DNA of 64,000 nt from JBDHWI01 sp964590135 (GTDB taxonomy: Bacteria; Chloroflexota; Anaerolineae; J036; Brachytrichaceae), in contig CAZPVX010000011.1 of NCBI GenBank assembly GCA_964590135.1, positions 62,001 to 126,000 on the forward strand. The letters are read 5' to 3'. A program made the translations under genes and the position numbers. The notes beneath the pieces were generated by a model. The model had not been told where the DNA came from. It saw nothing but the letters and a program-made list of their open reading frames with translations, and made no database searches. Positions 1 through 8,433 of the stretch are shown in pieces (position 1 is the first letter of the stretch; the number at the start of each line of letters is the position of its first letter).

Positions 1-717
1 TTGAATCCAGCGCATACCGTCTATGACATTTTGTCCGCGCCATTGCAACACCACCGCATCTCGAGCGGCAGCGCAGACACGCATCGCCGCGTGTGCGAGT
101 TGCTGGAGACGGTAAACCTGACGCCGCCGGAAGACTTCATCGAGAAGTATCCGCATCAGTTGAGCGGCGGCCAGCGCCAGCGCGTGTCGATCGCGCGGGC
201 GCTCTCGGTGAAGCCGGCGTTTCTCATCGCCGACGAGGCTGTCGCGTCGGTTGACACATCCATCCGCATCAGCCTGTTGAACACGCTGTCGGAGCTGCAA
301 AGAAACATGGGGCTGGGCGTGCTGTTCATCACGCATGATCTAGCGCTGGCGAAATTCTTTGCGTGGGAAGGGCGCATCGGCGTGATGTATCTGGGGCGCA
401 TGGTGGAGTTGGGGGCGGCGCGGCGCGTGATCGACCAACCGCAGCATCCCTATACGCGCGTGCTGCTCTCGGCCATCCCTGAGGCCGACCCCGGGGCGCT
501 GGCGCGTAAGGAGCGCATCGCGTTGCGCAGCGAAGATGTGCCGAGCTTGCTGCGCCTGCCGAGCGGCTGTGCATTTCATCCGCGCTGCCCGTGGTTCGAA
601 GGCGAGATGTGTGCGAAAGTGATTCCACAACTGACGCGATTGCGCGATGGCAGTTCGGTGGCGTGCCACCCGGTGGTGCGCGCAAATGCCGCCGAGCCGG
701 CAAAGGAGTTGCCATGA
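1..717 (+). CDS. Peptide ABC transporter ATP-binding protein (OppF/DppF type), 5' truncated
   Basis: This is the C-terminal 238 residues of a peptide-importer ATPase that energises uptake through the permeases encoded just downstream. The ABC signature LSGGQRQRVSIARAL lies near residue 54, a Walker B variant FLIADEAVASVD near 74 (families usually read DEPTSALD), and the switch histidine at 112. The C-terminal oligopeptide-transporter extension is present, with the Cys-containing GCAFHPRCPW motif. Walker A and the first roughly 100 residues lie outside the window, so the TTG at base 1 is probably not the true start. The stop overlaps the next start (ATGA), which indicates translational coupling. 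Alignment to family order (the visible part begins just after the Q-loop) suggests the F-type rather than D-type subunit; this is inference. Confidence 0.93.
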   Translation: MNPAHTVYDILSAPLQHHRISSGSADTHRRVCELLETVNLTPPEDFIEKYPHQLSGGQRQRVSIARALSVKPAFLIADEAVASVDTSIRISLLNTLSELQRNMGLGVLFITHDLALAKFFAWEGRIGVMYLGRMVELGAARRVIDQPQHPYTRVLLSAIPEADPGALARKERIALRSEDVPSLLRLPSGCAFHPRCPWFEGEMCAKVIPQLTRLRDGSSVACHPVVRANAAEPAKELP

Positions 718-1790
718 CCGCGGCCTCATCCACCCAAAACACCGCTGCGCCGAAGCAGAGTTTTCGCATCGAGCAGATCACATCGAACTATGTGGTGCGC
801 CGGCTGCTGAAGGCATTGTTCACCATCTGGCTGGTAACGACGATCATCTTTGTGTTGATCCGCCTGATGCCGGGCAATCCAGTCGACATCCTGGTCGAGG
901 ATTTGATCCTGCAGGGCAAGACTGAGGAGGAGGCGCGCCAGCGCGCAGCGCAATTGCTCAACCTGCCGCTTGACGAACCCATCACCACGCAATATGTGCG
1001 CTTCATGGGCAATCTGTTGCGCGGCGATCTTGGCACCTCGTATCGCTCGACCGGCGTGAGCGTGGCGAGCATCATTGCGCAACGCCTGCCGTGGACAGTA
1101 TTCAGCGTCGGCCTGTCGCTCGCCTTCAGCTTTATCATCGGCATGACGCTGGGCATGATTGCGGCGTATCGGCGCAACACGCCGGCGGATCATCTCATCA
1201 CCAACATCGGCGCGGCGCTCGATGCCATCCCCGCCAACCTGCTCGCCGTGATCTTGATTTTGTTGCTGGTGATCGTCTTTAAGGTGATGAAGTTTCCGCA
1301 GATGCGCGGCGGCTTCACGCCTGGCGTCAAGCCGGGCTTCACGCTGCAATTCATCGCCGATGTGTTGAGCCATTGGCTGGTGCCGGGCATTGTCTACATT
1401 CTCGCCACCGTCGGCTCATGGATGCTGGTGATGAAGGGCAGCACCCTGAGCGTGATGGGCGAGGACTATGTGACCGTGGCGCACGCGCGCGGCCTGCCCG
1501 ATTCGCGCATTCAGAGCGCCTATGTGGCGCGCAATGCGCGGCTGCCGCTGTTCACGCGGCTGGCGCTTTCCATCGCCACCATCGTCGGCGGCTCCGTGCT
1601 GATCGAATTCATCTTCACGTATCCGGGCATTGGGTTGCAACTCTCGACTGCGCTGTATCAACGCGACTATCCGGTGATGCAAGGCATCTTTCTCGTGACG
1701 ACGATCTCGGTTGTGCTGGCAACGCTGGCGGCTGATTTTGTGTATGGCTGGGTGGATCCGCGCATTCGGGTGGCCGGCGCGGAGAACTGA
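714..1790 (+). CDS. Peptide ABC transporter permease, DppB/OppB type
   Basis: A 358-residue inner-membrane permease. The start is the ATG overlapping the stop of the upstream ATPase; an open frame continues further upstream but overlaps that gene. The protein has a cytoplasmic N-terminal tail, a first membrane segment near residues 33-55 ending in RLMPGNPVD (typical of DppB), and several later membrane spans. The coupling loop AHARGLPDSR matches the EAA motif that contacts the ATPase. Together with the next permease it forms the heterodimeric channel of a dipeptide/oligopeptide-type importer. Only two bases separate it from dppC. Confidence 0.95.
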   Translation: MTAASSTQNTAAPKQSFRIEQITSNYVVRRLLKALFTIWLVTTIIFVLIRLMPGNPVDILVEDLILQGKTEEEARQRAAQLLNLPLDEPITTQYVRFMGNLLRGDLGTSYRSTGVSVASIIAQRLPWTVFSVGLSLAFSFIIGMTLGMIAAYRRNTPADHLITNIGAALDAIPANLLAVILILLLVIVFKVMKFPQMRGGFTPGVKPGFTLQFIADVLSHWLVPGIVYILATVGSWMLVMKGSTLSVMGEDYVTVAHARGLPDSRIQSAYVARNARLPLFTRLALSIATIVGGSVLIEFIFTYPGIGLQLSTALYQRDYPVMQGIFLVTTISVVLATLAADFVYGWVDPRIRVAGAEN

Positions 1791-1791
1791 C

Positions 1792-2646
1792 ATGAACGAA
1801 TTCAGGAAAACCCTTCGCTTGCTCACGCGCAATACCGCCGGCTTGATCGGGCTGATCGGCGTGCTGTTCATCGTCGTGGTCTCGTTCATCGGGCCGATGG
1901 TGGTGCCGCCGGCCGACACCGCCGACGTGTCCAACATCTATAGCGGGCCGACGGCAGAACATCCGCTCGGCACCGATTTTCAGGGCCGCGACAACCTGAC
2001 ACAGTTGATCTACGGCGGCAAGGACATCATCATCATCGCAGTGATTGCCGGCGTGCTGACCGTGTTGATTGCCGTCGTCGTCGGTTCGGTGGCGGCGTTC
2101 ATGGGTGGGCGTGTCGATGGTGTTCTGCGCGAGGTCATCAACGTGTGGCTGACCATCCCGCAATTCCCGCTGCTCGCGATTCTGGCGACGCTGCTGCGGC
2201 TGAGCAACGTCGCGCTGCTGTCGGTCATCATCGCCGTGTTGAGCTGGCCGAGCCTGGCGCTGCAGGTGCGCGCGCAGATGCTGTCGCTGCGCAAGCGCGA
2301 ATACGTCGAAGCGGCTACGTTGCTCGACCTCGGCACAGCGCACATCATTCTGCGCGAGATGGTGCCGAACATTGCGCCCTTCCTTGCCATCTCGTTGATC
2401 TTTGCCATGACAAGCGCCATCTACCAGCAGACCGGGCTGGTGTTTCTGGGGTTGGTGCCATTTTCAAGCGCGAACTGGGGCGTGACGATCAGCCTGGCGT
2501 ACGCCAAGGGCGCGCATTTTCAGGCTGATTCGGCGTGGAGTTTGCTGGCGCCGGTGGTGGCCATCGTGTTCTTTCAACTGGCGCTCGTGTCGCTGTCGCG
2601 CTCGCTGGAGGAAGTGTTCAACCCGCGCTTGCGAACGGAGGTGTAA
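1792..2646 (+). CDS. Peptide ABC transporter permease, DppC/OppC type
   Basis: A 284-residue permease, second half of the channel. The first membrane span is at about residues 15-40, followed by the periplasmic segment HPLGTDFQGRDNL, characteristic of DppC. A late coupling motif AATLLDLGTAHII corresponds to the EAA loop. The ATG at 1792 is two bases after the dppB stop and fits the family length of about 280-300 residues. Same operon as the ATPase and dppB. Confidence 0.95.
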   Translation: MNEFRKTLRLLTRNTAGLIGLIGVLFIVVVSFIGPMVVPPADTADVSNIYSGPTAEHPLGTDFQGRDNLTQLIYGGKDIIIIAVIAGVLTVLIAVVVGSVAAFMGGRVDGVLREVINVWLTIPQFPLLAILATLLRLSNVALLSVIIAVLSWPSLALQVRAQMLSLRKREYVEAATLLDLGTAHIILREMVPNIAPFLAISLIFAMTSAIYQQTGLVFLGLVPFSSANWGVTISLAYAKGAHFQADSAWSLLAPVVAIVFFQLALVSLSRSLEEVFNPRLRTEV

Positions 2647-2648
2647 GG

Positions 2649-2831
2649 ATGCTTAGCCCCGAAGCCGGCAAGATGTGGTTTCGCATTGCGGTGTTCATCG
2701 TGATTGTCGCCGGCGGGTTGCTGCCGTTTCAAGCGCCGAATTCGCCGGAGTTCGTCATCACGGTGCTGGCGTTGTTGATGGGTGTGCTGTTTGTGGTTGT
2801 GCTGGTTGTGATGGCGCGGCGGTCGCGTTGA
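2649..2831 (+). CDS. Small two-span membrane protein
   Basis: A 60-residue protein starting two bases after the dppC stop, with the upstream stop and TAAGG serving as a weak ribosome site. It has two hydrophobic stretches (about residues 10-28 and 34-53) separated by a short polar turn, and ends in basic residues MARRSR, so both termini are probably cytoplasmic. It matches no family I recognise. Its place between the permeases and the binding protein suggests co-expression with the importer, but no function can be assigned. Confidence 0.65.
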   Translation: MLSPEAGKMWFRIAVFIVIVAGGLLPFQAPNSPEFVITVLALLMGVLFVVVLVVMARRSR

Positions 2832-2947
2832 CGTCCATGCTCGATTTTCAAGCTGGGAGGTGATGCTGTTCAGAGATGTGTGTCTGCGCCGGCGCGTTGC
2901 CGGCAACCTGATCAAAGCAATTCGTTTTTCTAGAAGGAGCAAGAGAT

Positions 2948-4879
2948 ATGAAGTCGAATCGATTGATTACAGCTGCGTTGGCAATGGCGTTCGTGCTGGC
3001 GGCGTGCGCGCCAGCCGCGCCAGCCCCTGCGCCCACGGCTGCGCCGGCAGCCACCGAAGCGCCGGCAGCCACCGAAGCGCCGGCCGCAACAGAAGCCCCG
3101 ACCGAAGCGCCGGCGGCGACTGAGGCGCCAACCGAAGCGCCGGCTGCCACCACTGCGCCCGAGGCGACCAAAGCGCCAGAGGCCACCAAGGCGCCGGAGG
3201 GCGAAGTCAAGAACACGCTCACCATCACCCTGCGCAAGGGGTTGAAGTGGAGCGATGGCAGCGACATCACCAGCAAGGACCTTGTTGGCAACTACAACAT
3301 CATTTGGGCGCAGGGCGGCACCACCTGGACGTATCTTGAGGATGTTGTGGCGAAGGATGACTACACTGTAGATTTCCTCGTCAAGAATCCGGGCCCGCGC
3401 GCCGAGCGCCTGCTGCTGAGCAGCAACAACGTGCTGCCGTACTCGGTGTATGGCAAGTTCATGGATCAGGCAGCTGAATTCCGCAAGAATGGCGCGAAGC
3501 TGGACAGCGATGAAGTCAAGAAGTTCATCGACGAGTTGTCGGCGTTCAAGCCGGAGAAGCCGGTTGTCTCTGGTCCGATGATCGTCGATCCGGCCAGCGT
3601 GACCGAAGCGCAGCTGGAGATGGTGAAGAACCCCAACGGCTTCAATGCTGACAAGGTGAACTTCGACAAGTTGACGGTGTATTTTGGCGAGACGCAGCAG
3701 GTGATGCCGTTCATTCTCTCGAATGAGCAGGACTACAGCTCGAACGCTTATACGCCGGCGAACATCAAGGCCATCGAGGCCAACGGCGCCTATGAGATCA
3801 TTGGCGGCCCCACCGGCACCGGCCCAGGCATCTGGTTCAACCAGAGCGTCGCCCCGCTGGACAAGGTTGAAGTGCGCCGCGCATTCGCCTATGTCATCGA
3901 CCGCGCGGAGAATGCAGAGGTGGCGCTGGGCATCGCCGGCAAGCCGCTGAAGTACATGGCCGGTTTCACCGACCTTGCAGTGCCGGCGTGGATCGACGAT
4001 GACGTCCTCGCCAGGATCAATCCCTACAACAAAGACCTGGCGAAGGCTGAAGAGTTGCTCAAGAGCGTTGGCTATACCAAAGGCGCGGACGGCGTCTTTG
4101 CAGATGCGAGCGGCAAGAAGCTGGAATTTGAGTTGTCGGTTCCGTCAGACTTCTCAGACTGGTTCGGCTCGGCTGAAAACGCCGCTGCACAGTTGACCAA
4201 GTTCGGCATCAAGACCACCGTGCGCGGCTATCCATCCTCGGAGCGCGCGCAGCTGCGCAAGGAAGCCAAATATCAGTTGCTGATGGATCTCTCGATCCGC
4301 TATAACTATCCGCATCCGGTTGCATCCTTCGACTACTATCTGGGCAAGGCCTACAACAGTCCTGATGTCGAAGGCACGTCGAAAGGTTTCAACTTCCCAG
4401 TGATGCAGAAGGATCTGGACGGCAACGAGGTCAACTATCGCGACCTGATCGTGCAGGCCGGCCAGGGCTTTGACAAGGAGCCGCAGAAGAAGGCCATCGA
4501 GAATCTCGCCTTCATCGTCAATGACCAGTTGCCAGTGCTGGCACTGTTCGAGCGCTATGCCACCGACCCGATCGACACGAAGACGCGCGTCACGGGCTGG
4601 CTGCCGCTGGATGACAAGCTGTATCTGAACAATCAGGGCGACAACTACGTCTTCTATCAATTCCTGAACGGCACGCTGAAGCCAATTGGGGATGTGAAGG
4701 AGTTCAAGTCGTCCTATCCGTTCGTGCAGCCGCCCAAAGGCACGTTCAACAAGTACAGCACCGATTACACGGACCTGGGCAGCATGATGGAGCCGCTGCA
4801 ATTCCCGCCGCTGTTCTTCTACATGTGGGACGCCGGCACCTACGAGCCGATGCTGGCTGAGAAATACGAGATCAAGTAA
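2948..4879 (+). CDS. Family-5 extracellular solute-binding lipoprotein, circularly permuted
   Basis: A 643-residue binding protein for the importer encoded upstream. A strong AAGGAG site (2934-2939) precedes the ATG. Residues 1-20 are a lipoprotein signal ending in the lipobox Cys20 (LAAC); residues 21-84 are a low-complexity Ala/Pro/Glu/Thr linker. The family core then begins abruptly at the LRKGLKWSDG motif (about 95-104), which in normal members lies some 60-80 residues into the mature protein. The missing canonical N-terminal piece (YPFVQPPKGTFN to EPMLAEKYEIK) is instead found at residues about 588-643, after the usual C-terminal FLNGTLKP. The gene is therefore a circular permutation of the usual order. 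The ligand is probably a peptide or muropeptide (inference from neighbours). Confidence 0.93.
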   Translation: MKSNRLITAALAMAFVLAACAPAAPAPAPTAAPAATEAPAATEAPAATEAPTEAPAATEAPTEAPAATTAPEATKAPEATKAPEGEVKNTLTITLRKGLKWSDGSDITSKDLVGNYNIIWAQGGTTWTYLEDVVAKDDYTVDFLVKNPGPRAERLLLSSNNVLPYSVYGKFMDQAAEFRKNGAKLDSDEVKKFIDELSAFKPEKPVVSGPMIVDPASVTEAQLEMVKNPNGFNADKVNFDKLTVYFGETQQVMPFILSNEQDYSSNAYTPANIKAIEANGAYEIIGGPTGTGPGIWFNQSVAPLDKVEVRRAFAYVIDRAENAEVALGIAGKPLKYMAGFTDLAVPAWIDDDVLARINPYNKDLAKAEELLKSVGYTKGADGVFADASGKKLEFELSVPSDFSDWFGSAENAAAQLTKFGIKTTVRGYPSSERAQLRKEAKYQLLMDLSIRYNYPHPVASFDYYLGKAYNSPDVEGTSKGFNFPVMQKDLDGNEVNYRDLIVQAGQGFDKEPQKKAIENLAFIVNDQLPVLALFERYATDPIDTKTRVTGWLPLDDKLYLNNQGDNYVFYQFLNGTLKPIGDVKEFKSSYPFVQPPKGTFNKYSTDYTDLGSMMEPLQFPPLFFYMWDAGTYEPMLAEKYEIK

Positions 4880-4893
4880 GGCGATGGCGCATC

Positions 4894-4938
4894 AAACACG
4901 AAGATCACGGAACCTGCGTGATCTTCGTGTTTGCTTTT
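4894..4938 (+). terminator. Intrinsic terminator after the binding-protein gene
   Basis: A perfect 16-bp stem (4894-4909 with 4917-4932, 7-nt loop) is followed by GCTTTT. It closes the importer operon 15 bases after the stop. The next gene starts only a few bases further on, so read-through may also feed it. Confidence 0.9.
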
Positions 4939-4945
4939 ACCCAGC

Positions 4946-5956
4946 GTGCAACATTTTGAAATTGACGCCGGCCAGTTGATGGCAATTGGTTTTGAGGGTG
5001 TGGCGATGTCGCCGGCGCTGCAGTCACTCATCACCGACCTGCATTTGGGCGGACTGGTGCTTTTCACGCGCAACGTGGAATCGCCGGCGCAACTGCGCCA
5101 GTTGATCTGCGATGCGCAACAGGTCGCGCGCGACGCCGGCCTGCCGCCCCTGTTCATCTGCATCGATCAAGAGGGCGGGCGCGTGGCGCGTTTGCGCGCC
5201 GAGCAGGGCTTCACCGAGTTTCCGCCGGCCAAAACGATGGCGGAAGGTGGCTTGGATGCGGTGAGGCGCGCAGCGACGGCGCTGGCAGGTGAGATGCGCG
5301 CTGCCGGCATCAACGTCGATCTTGCGCCGGTGCTGGACGTCAACAACAACCCCGCCAACCCGGTGATCGGCGATCGCTCGTTTGGCGATGATGCGGCGCG
5401 CGTGGCTGAATGCGGCGTGGCGTTCATCTCCGCCATGCAAGCCGCCGGCGTCATGTGTGTTGGCAAGCACTTCCCCGGGCACGGCGATGTGGCGGTCGAT
5501 TCGCACATCAGCCTGCCGGTCGTACCGCATTTGCGGGAGCGCCTGGACGAGGTTGAGTTTGCACCGTTCAAGGCCGCCATCGCCGCCGGCGTCGGTGGCA
5601 TCATGTCGGCGCATGTATCCTTTCCCGCCATCGAGCCGTCCGGTCTGCCGGCGACGCTCTCGCACAGCGTGATGACCGCACTCCTGCGCGATGAGCTGGG
5701 CTACGATGGGTTGCTGTTCACCGATGCGCTGGAGATGGGCGCGCTGGGCGCGAGCGGCTACGCTGTGCCTGTTGCAGCGATCATGGCCTTGCGCGCTGGC
5801 GCGGATATGCTGTTGTTCAACAGCGGTGAAGCGTTGCATCGGCAGGCGCATGCGGCGGTGACAGCCGCCATTCGCGACGGCGAACTTTTGCGTGCGCAGA
5901 TGGCCGTCGCGTTGCGGCGCGTCGAGACAGCGAAGCGGCGTTTCGGCATCCTATGA
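4946..5956 (+). CDS. nagZ: Glycoside hydrolase family 3, beta-N-acetylhexosaminidase (NagZ-like)
   Basis: About 336 residues, close to the usual NagZ length. It probably removes terminal GlcNAc from cell-wall muropeptides. Visible motifs are IDQEGGRVARL near residue 72, KHFPGHGDVAVDSHISLP near 173 (the His/Asp loop diagnostic of NagZ-type GH3 enzymes), and the nucleophile region LLFTDALEMGAL near 253. There is no signal peptide, so it acts in the cytoplasm. The GTG at 4946 was chosen because it keeps the complete N-terminal barrel strand; a TTG at 4931 and an ATG at 4979 are alternatives, and none has a clear ribosome site. The stop overlaps the next gene's ATG. Confidence 0.9.
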   Translation: MQHFEIDAGQLMAIGFEGVAMSPALQSLITDLHLGGLVLFTRNVESPAQLRQLICDAQQVARDAGLPPLFICIDQEGGRVARLRAEQGFTEFPPAKTMAEGGLDAVRRAATALAGEMRAAGINVDLAPVLDVNNNPANPVIGDRSFGDDAARVAECGVAFISAMQAAGVMCVGKHFPGHGDVAVDSHISLPVVPHLRERLDEVEFAPFKAAIAAGVGGIMSAHVSFPAIEPSGLPATLSHSVMTALLRDELGYDGLLFTDALEMGALGASGYAVPVAAIMALRAGADMLLFNSGEALHRQAHAAVTAAIRDGELLRAQMAVALRRVETAKRRFGIL

Positions 5957-6888
5957 CTCTACAATTCATCTCGCCGGCGAATCCGGCGCATCACCAGCAC
6001 ATTGCGGCGATATGGAATGCGGCCTGCGGGGAATCTCTCGCCTTCACGCCGCACTTTGCCGAGTTCAACTTGCGCGCGACGACTGGCATTGCGCAGGCCG
6101 GCCAGTTCGCACTGTATGACGAACACCCTATCGCGTTTGTCATCGCCAGCGCCGCGCCAGGCCGGGCCGGCTGGATCGACGCCATCGCCGTTCACCCGCA
6201 GCACCAGCGCATGGGTGTGGGTCGCGCGTTGCTGCGATGGGCGGAGCAATGGCTGCGCGAGCATGATCCGAAGCGCATTCGGGTCGGCGGCAGCATGAGG
6301 CCGTTTGCCGCCGGCGTGCCTGTCGCGTTGAACAGCGAGCCGTTCTTTGCGCGGCATGGTTTTGTGCAGGATGGCATCACCGTCGATCTGAGCTGCGATC
6401 TTGCGAGCGATCTGGTGGTGTATCGCGCGGCGCAGAATGTGGAAGTCACACCAGTGGCGGAGGATGAAGCGCCGGCGATAGACGAATTCTTGAGGCGCGC
6501 ATTTCCTGGCCGCTGGCATGTTGAATGGCAGGAGCATCTGCGCGAGGGCGGTCGCAGCAGCGACTACATGGCGCTGTGGGCGAACGACAGCGGCGCGCGC
6601 CGTGTGGAAGGGTTCTGCCAGGTCACGTTTGAAGATTCGCTGCGCCCGCTCGACCGCTTTTATCCGGCTCCGTTGCCAAAACCCTGGGGCCAGCTTGGCT
6701 CCATCGGCGTGAGTGCGGAGTGTCGCGGCAAGGGCTATGCAGCCGCAGTCATCAACGCGGCGCTGTTGCGGTTGCGCGACGCCGGCGTGCGCGGCTGCAT
6801 CATCGACTGGACCGATTTGATCGATTTCTATACCCGCTTTGGCTTCGAGGTGCATCGCCGTTATGCGATGGTTTCCAAGAGTCTCTAG
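5953..6888 (+). CDS. Tandem GNAT-family acetyltransferase
   Basis: A 311-residue protein with two GNAT folds. The first covers about residues 1-155, with the acetyl-CoA loop HPQHQRMGVGRALL near 82-95. The second covers about 160-311, with the matching loop SAECRGKGYAAAVI near 255-268. The acceptor is unknown. It starts inside the nagZ stop codon (ATGA) and is followed after 13 bases by a beta-lactamase-fold hydrolase, so acetylation of a cell-wall sugar or amino acid during recycling is possible but is only inference from context. Confidence 0.88.
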   Translation: MTLQFISPANPAHHQHIAAIWNAACGESLAFTPHFAEFNLRATTGIAQAGQFALYDEHPIAFVIASAAPGRAGWIDAIAVHPQHQRMGVGRALLRWAEQWLREHDPKRIRVGGSMRPFAAGVPVALNSEPFFARHGFVQDGITVDLSCDLASDLVVYRAAQNVEVTPVAEDEAPAIDEFLRRAFPGRWHVEWQEHLREGGRSSDYMALWANDSGARRVEGFCQVTFEDSLRPLDRFYPAPLPKPWGQLGSIGVSAECRGKGYAAAVINAALLRLRDAGVRGCIIDWTDLIDFYTRFGFEVHRRYAMVSKSL

Positions 6889-6901
6889 CTCATCACCGAC
6901 C

Positions 6902-8065
6902 ATGCGTATTCAAGCGATTGAGAAAATTGATGCGTTGCTGCATTCATCACTGGATGTTGCATTCCCGGCAGCGCAGTTGGTGGTCCTGCATCGCGGCGGG
7001 TCCGTGCTGGAGCGCGCCGTGGGCTATCACGACCCCGACACGCGCCGGCATCCCATCGATTCCGACACGCGCTTCGATCTGGCTTCAGTGTCAAAGCTGT
7101 TCACTGTCGCAGCGTTCATGGCGCTGGTCGAAGCCGGCCGGACGTCGCTCGATCAACCCGTGTCAACGGTGCTGGAATCGTTCATTGGCGCGCGCGCCAT
7201 CCAGCCGCAGCCGGATCCACTGGGCAGTGGCAAGCTGCAGGCGATTGTGCCGGCCACTGCTGAAACGGTCGATGCTTCGCGCACGACCTTTCGCCAACTG
7301 CTCACGCACACATCGGGTTTGCCGGCATGGCTGCCGCTGTGGAAGGTGGCATGGGCCATGCAGCGCGACGGGGCGGGCGACGAGGCCATTCAACAGCGCA
7401 TGTGCGAGATGGCGCTGCAAACCGCGTTTGCCTATCCTGCCGGCGCGCATGTGATCTACAGCGACGTCGGCCTCATCCTCATCGGCTGGGCGATGGAGCG
7501 AATCGAGGGCAAGCCACTCGCCACCGTCGTGCGCGAGCGCGTGGCGCAGCCGCTCGGTCTCGCGTCCATCGGCTATGGGCCAGTTCCGTGCGCGCAGGCT
7601 GCGCCGACGGAGCTATATGCGCACCAGGGCCGGCGCATGTGCGGCGAGGTGCATGATGAAAATGCATGGGCGTTGCATGGCATTGCCGGCCATGCCGGCG
7701 TGTTCGGCCACGCGCGCGATGTGGCGGCGTTTGGCGAGGCATTGCGACGCTCGCTTGCCGGCGAAGGGACGTTCTTGAAACGCGAAACACTGCAGGAGAT
7801 GACGCGCTTGCAGGCGCAGGAAGATGACGTGCGGCGCGGCATCGGGTTTGCGCTGTGGTCGCCCAACCCGCACGCCATGAGCCACGCGCTCAACCGTAGC
7901 GCGTTCGGCCATCTCGGCTTCACTGGCACGTCATTGTGGATTGACCCAGAGCGCGAGTTGACTTTCGCATGCCTGACGAACCGCGTCTACTATGGGCGCG
8001 GAGGCGTGGACGCTATGACCCCTTTTAGGGCGGCGCTGTCAAAGGCTGTTGCAGATGCGATCTGA
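6902..8065 (+). CDS. Serine hydrolase of the class C beta-lactamase fold (AmiE/YbbE-like context)
   Basis: A 387-residue protein with the SxxK motif SVSK (Ser62, Lys65), a YSD tyrosine motif at about 186-188 (YxN equivalent), and a late HLGFTGTS motif near 337 in place of KTG. It has no signal peptide, so it is likely cytoplasmic. The family includes esterases, D-aminopeptidases and the Bacillus muropeptide amidase AmiE, which is encoded next to nagZ. The nagZ neighbour here makes a muropeptide-related role plausible, although the sequence alone does not fix the substrate. The ATG at 6902 was preferred because the open frame upstream overlaps the GNAT gene. Confidence 0.88.
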   Translation: MRIQAIEKIDALLHSSLDVAFPAAQLVVLHRGGSVLERAVGYHDPDTRRHPIDSDTRFDLASVSKLFTVAAFMALVEAGRTSLDQPVSTVLESFIGARAIQPQPDPLGSGKLQAIVPATAETVDASRTTFRQLLTHTSGLPAWLPLWKVAWAMQRDGAGDEAIQQRMCEMALQTAFAYPAGAHVIYSDVGLILIGWAMERIEGKPLATVVRERVAQPLGLASIGYGPVPCAQAAPTELYAHQGRRMCGEVHDENAWALHGIAGHAGVFGHARDVAAFGEALRRSLAGEGTFLKRETLQEMTRLQAQEDDVRRGIGFALWSPNPHAMSHALNRSAFGHLGFTGTSLWIDPERELTFACLTNRVYYGRGGVDAMTPFRAALSKAVADAI

Positions 8066-8158
8066 GCCATCACGGGCGTTGCAAGAGGTAAGCGTGTAAA
8101 TTGAGCGATGTCAAATCCAAATTGTGGCGGGTGCGAAGGAAGACGGTAATGCATGGTG

Positions 8159-8186
8159 TTGAAAATGCAGCGCAAAACGCTATAAA
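8159..8186 (+). promoter_or_regulatory. Promoter of feoAB
   Basis: TTGAAA (8159-8164), a 16-bp spacer and TATAAA (8181-8186) form a near-consensus sigma70-type promoter. The expected transcript start near 8193 excludes earlier feoA start codons. No clear Fur box is visible around it. Confidence 0.65.
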
Positions 8187-8214
8187 TGGCCGCAGTATGC
8201 TGAGAGCAATGACG

Positions 8215-8433
8215 ATGAACGGCGCGCTGAATGCCCTGCCGGCTGGTGCGATGGCAACCATCACCCATATGTCGCACGATGATGAATCCTCGTTGCGCGC
8301 CCAATCCATGGGCTTGCGCGAGGGCAAGCAGGTGCGCGTGTTGCGGCGCAATGGTCGCATGTTGCTGCTGCAGATCGGGGACACCTGCCTCGCCATCACC
8401 GATGATCTGGCTCGGCGGGTTGAGGTGCAATGA
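8215..8433 (+). CDS. feoA: FeoA-domain ferrous iron transport protein
   Basis: A 72-residue SH3-like FeoA protein, the small cytoplasmic partner of FeoB. Recognisable elements are the opening L-PAGAMATITHM strand, the MGLREGKQVRVLRRNGRM core and the closing DTCLAITDDLARRVEV strand. Earlier in-frame starts (8101, 8149, 8197, 8209) exist. The ATG at 8215 was chosen because a GAGAG ribosome site lies eight bases upstream, the promoter ends at 8186, and the length matches the family. The stop overlaps the feoB ATG. Confidence 0.85.
   Translation: MNGALNALPAGAMATITHMSHDDESSLRAQSMGLREGKQVRVLRRNGRMLLLQIGDTCLAITDDLARRVEVQ

Noticed and set aside
3033..3200. Tandem repeats that might suggest a CRISPR-like or VNTR array
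   Set aside because: They encode the Ala/Pro/Glu/Thr linker after the lipobox, have no unique spacers, and there are no cas genes in the window.
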